Positions 60,700 through 64,000 of a stretch of DNA of 64,000 nucleotides are shown one piece after another. A program made the translations under genes and the position numbers. Where the stretch lies: NCBI GenBank assembly GCA_042089915.1, contig JBELJZ010000003.1:124001-188000 (forward strand), given 5' to 3'. A model generated the notes under the pieces. It was not told the origin of the DNA. It worked only from the letters and a program-made list of their open reading frames with translations, and searched no databases. Position 1 is the first letter of the stretch. The number at the start of each line of letters is the position of its first letter. This DNA comes from UBA8752 sp002172485. Its GTDB lineage: Bacteria; Bacteroidota; Bacteroidia; Flavobacteriales_D; Sanyastnellaceae.

Positions 60700-62514
60700 A
60701 TGCAGCCGACCAGCAACGTGACCCCGACCTCCTCCAATGCGACCAGCATCCCAATTCGAGTGGGGCTCGTGCACGGGCACCTGGCCGCGCGGTCCAAATG
60801 GCCGTTGACCACCCCGGGCGGACGGCCTCTGGAATGGCGGACCATGGAGGCGAGCGATGCAGGTTCCAACCTGGTGGACATCTGGGTCGTGGGCACACAA
60901 GGCGATCGAGAGAAGCGCATGGACACCGCACGGTGTTTGACCTCCTCCGCATCCCCCACCCCAGTGCTCATCCTGCTCGCTGCCTTGGATGACGCATCCG
61001 ATTGGCTCGCCTTTCGAGCAGAAGGCTACCACGAAACGGGAAGCTCCGCCGAGCTGCTGGCCCAACGATTGGAGGCGCTTCTGCCCGAACCTGCCCGCAA
61101 CGCAGACCGGCTACCCACACCCGGCGGCCTGATCCAAGCGGAAACCGAGTTCTGGGAGTCCACATTCAACATGGCCGGGGCCGGTTTGATTACCGGACGC
61201 TCCACCCAATTCCTCGCGGCACGGGATCAGGTTGGCAAGCTGGGTCCCATGCGCACCCGCGATGAAGCCATTGGCCGCATTCACCAAATCCTCGCTTCGG
61301 TCACCTGGGAACTGAACAACCCCAAAGCCAAGGAACTGCTCGGATTGAGTACCCCCATCGCCTTGGATTGTGGATTCGTTCGCCGCATGACCCCCATTCA
61401 ACCCCAAGCCTTGCTGGCCGATTTCCTCAAACTGGGAAAAGAGAGCCGTTGCTCGGTCGGCGATGTGGTCGTCCGCAACGATTTAGGGCAGCCGATGTAT
61501 CTCAGCCTGGAGTTGAGCCTTCCGGAAAACGCCACCGACACCTTGTTGCTCACCCTGCTCGACATCTCCCACCGAGTGGAATTGGAAGCCACCTTGCGGG
61601 ACCACGTCAACCACCTCGAGGAACGGGTCGAGCAGCGCACGTTGCAAATCCGCCAGGCCAAGGCCAAACTCGAAACCGAAGGCCATCAACGTCAGCGCTT
61701 GGCCGACCAGGTTCGACAAAACCTGGTCCACATCACCCAAGGCGTGATCAGCGCGAAGGCCATCCTGGGCGTCGCCCTCCCCGGCAAAGAGGAATTGCGG
61801 CAGCTTTTCACCAACTCCCTCTTCATCGAGCGCCCGCGGGACATCCTGGGTGGCGACTTTCTCTTCATGGCGGAGAAAAACGGAAAACGGACCCTCGCCT
61901 TGATCGACAGTACGGGCCACGGCGTCCCCGGGTCCATGGTCGCCCTGTTGGGATCCATGCTGATCAACCGGGCCTGCGCCGAGTTGAAGGACCCGACACC
62001 CAGTGACATCCTGCGCGATTTCCGCATGGCCTTCGACCAGCAGATGAACCGGCATTCCGATGCGCCGCAGATGTTCGGATTTGACGGTGCAGTCATCACG
62101 CTCGACCCGGACGCCCGACAACTCCATTTCTCAGGTGCGCGTGGCGACCTCTTCCTCATCCGGGACGGCCAAGCCGAAGTGATTCGGGGGACACGAGAGA
62201 GCATCGACCTCATCAGCAAGGCGCACGGCAAAACCACGCCCAACGTCCCATTCGAGCCGCACGTCATCGACATCCAACCCGGAGATCAAGTGTACCTCGC
62301 CACGGATGGCATTCGGGACCAATTTGGCGGCATCCACGGCCGCAAGCTGGGCCGAAAGCGCCTGGCCGACATGCTGGAGCAGCATGCCCACCGCTCCATC
62401 TCTGACCGAGAGTCAGCCCTGCTTCAGGAGTTGCTGCGCTGGAAAGGCGGCAACGCCAAGGTCGACGATGCCACGTTGGTCGGAATCGACCTGACGGACT
62501 TTCAGGAAGGCTGA
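60700..62514 (+). CDS. SpoIIE/PP2C-type serine phosphatase with receiver-like and PAS-like N-terminal regions
   Basis: 604 residues. Residues about 20-130 look like a degenerate receiver fold (IRVGLVHGHLAARSKWPLTT, VDIWVVGTQGDREKRMD, PVLILLAALDDASDWLAFRA) lacking the usual phosphoacceptor context. A PAS-like middle region (about 145-300, ending LLTLLDISHRVELEATL) is followed by a coiled coil (about 300-345) and a SpoIIE domain (about 360-604) with metal-binding ERPRDILGGDFLFMAEK, ALIDSTGHGVPGSMVALLG and C-terminal KVDDATLVGIDL. Such phosphatases dephosphorylate anti-sigma-factor antagonists or similar targets. No such partner gene is adjacent. Confidence 0.88.
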   Translation: MQPTSNVTPTSSNATSIPIRVGLVHGHLAARSKWPLTTPGGRPLEWRTMEASDAGSNLVDIWVVGTQGDREKRMDTARCLTSSASPTPVLILLAALDDASDWLAFRAEGYHETGSSAELLAQRLEALLPEPARNADRLPTPGGLIQAETEFWESTFNMAGAGLITGRSTQFLAARDQVGKLGPMRTRDEAIGRIHQILASVTWELNNPKAKELLGLSTPIALDCGFVRRMTPIQPQALLADFLKLGKESRCSVGDVVVRNDLGQPMYLSLELSLPENATDTLLLTLLDISHRVELEATLRDHVNHLEERVEQRTLQIRQAKAKLETEGHQRQRLADQVRQNLVHITQGVISAKAILGVALPGKEELRQLFTNSLFIERPRDILGGDFLFMAEKNGKRTLALIDSTGHGVPGSMVALLGSMLINRACAELKDPTPSDILRDFRMAFDQQMNRHSDAPQMFGFDGAVITLDPDARQLHFSGARGDLFLIRDGQAEVIRGTRESIDLISKAHGKTTPNVPFEPHVIDIQPGDQVYLATDGIRDQFGGIHGRKLGRKRLADMLEQHAHRSISDRESALLQELLRWKGGNAKVDDATLVGIDLTDFQEG

Positions 62515-63551
62515 CCGACCGTGCCGGGCTTCAATCCCCGGTCTGCAGCCGCGTAGATGCGTTCGATGATGTCCACCACTTTCAAGCCTTCCAAGGCATT
62601 GGTGGTGATCCGACCCGAGCCCCGCAATGTTTCGAAGACATTCTCAAAAATGTAGCCGTGGTTGGCCGCACTGCCTTTGTAAGCGCCGTAGTCATTGGCG
62701 GGGTTTGAGGGCGGCAATTCCGGCATCTCGTACCCCTCCACACGGCAGTATTCCACTTCATTCATGTATTGCCCGCCGACTTTGACCGTGCCCTTCTCGG
62801 CTACGATGGTCAGCGAACTTTCAAAGTTGGTCTCGGACACAGCCGTGGAGAATTGAAGCGTGCCAAGACCGCCTTGGACGAAGTCGAATGTCACCAATCC
62901 GGAATCCTCGAAATCGGTATTGTGTCCGTGGGTGAAATCCGCAAACCGGGCATGGATGCCGTGGATGTCCCCAAAGAGCCAGTACAAGATGTCGACAAAG
63001 TGGCTGAATTGGGTGAAGAGGGTACCCCCGTCCAAGTCGAGGGTGCCCTTCCATGGGATTTTCCCATAGTAGCGGTCGTCCCGGTTCCAGAAGCAATTGA
63101 CCTGGACCATGTGAATCCTTCCCAAGCGACCAGAGTCGACCAGCTCCTTGAGCCAAGCGCTCGGCGGACTGTAGCGGTTCTGCATCACGCAGAACACCTG
63201 CTTGCCCACCTCCAGGGCTTTGTGCAACACGGCCTCTCCGTCACGGCGATTCAACGCCATGGGCTTCTCCACAATGACATGGTGTCCGTACTCCAGCGCC
63301 AGCAATGCCTGCTCGGCGTGCAGGCCATTGGGCGTGCAAATGCACACCACACCGATGTCCGCGTGGGCCGCCAGCATCTCGGCCATGTCCTGGTGGAAGA
63401 CCAAGTCCTCCTGCACACCCAACTCTTCTCTCGACCGGATGTCACAACCCGCAACGAGCTCACAGCCGGGATGGCGCCGGATCATTTCCGCGTGGCGCTT
63501 GCCGATGTGGCCCAGGCCGACCACGGCAAAACGAAGGGGGGCTGTCTTCAT
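62502..63551 (-). CDS. Gfo/Idh/MocA family oxidoreductase (nucleotide-sugar dehydrogenase-like)
   Basis: 349 residues. NAD(P)-binding Rossmann start RFAVVGLGHIGKRHAEMIRR (about 7-26), then CTPNGLHAEQALLALEYG and the EKPMALNRRDG motif (about 95-105) that is diagnostic of the family. The C-terminal domain has the catalytic-site GGTLFTQFSHFVDILYWLFG with its H-x-x-D pattern. Closest in layout to WlbA/WbpB-type enzymes that oxidise UDP-sugar uronates for surface glycans, but the substrate is not certain. Its 3' end overlaps the convergent phosphatase gene by 13 bases. Confidence 0.88.
   Translation of the reverse strand: MKTAPLRFAVVGLGHIGKRHAEMIRRHPGCELVAGCDIRSREELGVQEDLVFHQDMAEMLAAHADIGVVCICTPNGLHAEQALLALEYGHHVIVEKPMALNRRDGEAVLHKALEVGKQVFCVMQNRYSPPSAWLKELVDSGRLGRIHMVQVNCFWNRDDRYYGKIPWKGTLDLDGGTLFTQFSHFVDILYWLFGDIHGIHARFADFTHGHNTDFEDSGLVTFDFVQGGLGTLQFSTAVSETNFESSLTIVAEKGTVKVGGQYMNEVEYCRVEGYEMPELPPSNPANDYGAYKGSAANHGYIFENVFETLRGSGRITTNALEGLKVVDIIERIYAAADRGLKPGTVGQPS
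62524..62541. terminator. Hairpin just after the SpoIIE-type gene stop, inside the oxidoreductase 3' end
   Basis: CCGGG (62524-62528) and CCCGG (62537-62541) form a five-base-pair stem with an eight-base loop ten bases past the phosphatase stop. It lies within the convergent coding sequence and has no T-tract, so the call is weak. Confidence 0.18.
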
Positions 63552-63599
63552 GTGTCCAAAAGTTCGAACCGCCTCAGGCGGAGGGCAAAAGTCGCGAAT

Positions 63600-64000
63600 T
63601 CAGTCGGCACTCCATTCAGACGCGATGTATCGGGGCACATGGAGCATGCGACTCCCATACCAACTGAACATCTCGCCGTCTACGAGGCGGGCATCAAGCC
63701 CCTCGCATTCTGCTTTGTGCGCCGCTTTGAAGGGAAAAGGCTCCGAGGGTAAGAACACCTCATCGACCCCTGCCTGACGCACCGCATCCAAATCCAACTC
63801 GGGGTACCGGGTGTCTTCAGGCCAAGGCGACCACCCCCACCAACGCAACACAGACTGGATGTACGCATCACTTCCGGCCCACATCCAGGGATTGCGCCAG
63901 ACGGCATAAGCGATGCGCAGGTCCAGACTGGGTGCTGTCTCGCGCCCCGATTCCCAAATGCGTCTCGCCTCGGCTTCCATTTCGCGTCCCCGTTCAGCGG
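63600..64000 (-). CDS. Helical-backbone metal/cobalamin-binding protein (BtuF/TroA-like), 5' end off the window
   Basis: The C-terminal part of a periplasmic-binding-type protein. The frame stays open to the right edge, so the ATG at 63980 is probably internal (LAERGREMEAEARRIWESGR precedes and spans it). Motifs such as RIAYAVWRNPWMWAGSDAYI, LRWWGWSPWPEDTRYPELDL, EVFLPSEPFPFKAAH and VDGEMFSWYGSRMLHVPRY are typical of the BtuF-like helical-backbone metal receptor family in Bacteroidota, which bind cobalamin or iron chelates for an ABC importer. No importer genes are visible. It ends 48 bases before the oxidoreductase start. Confidence 0.82.
   Translation of the reverse strand, partial: AERGREMEAEARRIWESGRETAPSLDLRIAYAVWRNPWMWAGSDAYIQSVLRWWGWSPWPEDTRYPELDLDAVRQAGVDEVFLPSEPFPFKAAHKAECEGLDARLVDGEMFSWYGSRMLHVPRYIASEWSAD

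Noticed and set aside
1..64000. tRNA, rRNA, CRISPR, insertion sequences, phage genes, toxin-antitoxin pairs
   Set aside because: No cloverleaf-like or repeat-spacer pattern, transposase, integrase or phage motif was recognised by eye. A tRNAscan or repeat search was not possible.

Overview
This 64 kb window is a dense, G+C-rich bacterial chromosome segment of about 55 genes. No rRNA, tRNA, CRISPR array, prophage or insertion sequence is visible, and no gap between genes exceeds about 140 bases. The gene content points to a member of Bacteroidota, most likely Flavobacteriales: a bamD-rpoZ-coaBC-porD-recN run with a Bacteroidota-type omega subunit and the type IX secretion protein PorD (DUF4835), a SusC-like TonB receptor with an N-terminal carboxypeptidase-regulatory domain, a PorE-like TPR/PD40/OmpA protein, a FISUMP-domain protein with DDGSC repeats, a ligase-associated DEXH helicase and a Uup-type ABC-F protein. 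The Bacteroidota promoter element TAnnTTTG, or a close variant, sits in front of many genes. The high G+C is unusual for the order, so I do not name a genus.

Layout. 1-4.7 kb (minus): a MacAB-like export operon (ATPase, two permeases, HlyD-type adaptor) ending in a membrane methyltransferase cut by the left edge. 4.7-7.3 kb (minus): a FISUMP surface protein and histidine ammonia-lyase. 7.4-12.2 kb (plus): four overlapping genes for two M16 peptidases, an FtsE-like ATPase and a glycosyltransferase. 12.2-20.6 kb (minus): GT4 glycosyltransferase, DnaQ-like exonuclease, PorE-like envelope protein, 2-oxoacid dehydrogenase E2, a GT2 fusion protein and RecR. 20.7-30.6 kb (plus): sodium symporter, then aminotransferase, heptose-7-phosphate kinase, TrkH, UbiE/MenG, AroA, an EI24 membrane protein and Mpl. 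30.6-32.1 kb (minus): a ZIP metal transporter with its DtxR/MntR regulator and a candidate operator. 32.2-35.6 kb (plus): SixA-like phosphatase, AI-2E family permease, CTP synthase. 35.6-38.4 kb (minus): O-antigen ligase-like protein, GT2, GNAT. 38.4-44 kb: ABC-F, then the phenylacetyl-CoA epoxidase genes paaE (minus) and paaABCD (plus). 44-47.9 kb (minus): alpha-oxoamine synthase, TruA and an ABC exporter, all with non-ATG starts. 48-53.1 kb (plus): bamD-rpoZ-coaBC-porD-recN. 53.1-57.9 kb (minus): TonB receptor and Lhr-like helicase. 58-62.5 kb (plus): TPR protein, receiver-histidine kinase, NarL-type regulator and a SpoIIE-type phosphatase. 62.5-64 kb (minus): a Gfo/Idh/MocA oxidoreductase and a metal/cobalamin-binding protein cut by the right edge.

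Most genes are housekeeping, envelope or central-metabolism genes of known families. The most unusual signal is in the expression layer. About twenty genes on both strands carry a TAnnTTTG-like element only 2-8 bases, most often four, before the start codon, as expected if many transcripts begin at or next to the start codon (leaderless mRNA). Two divergent pairs pack two such elements into gaps of 34 and 39 bp. Other points of interest are a perfect 10-bp inverted repeat between mntR and sixA, an inverted repeat at the divergent paa promoter, a GT2 protein with an unusual C-terminal domain, an inactive-looking M16 partner with an extra C-terminal domain, and a kinase/regulator/phosphatase signalling set. 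I found no convincing wholly new system.
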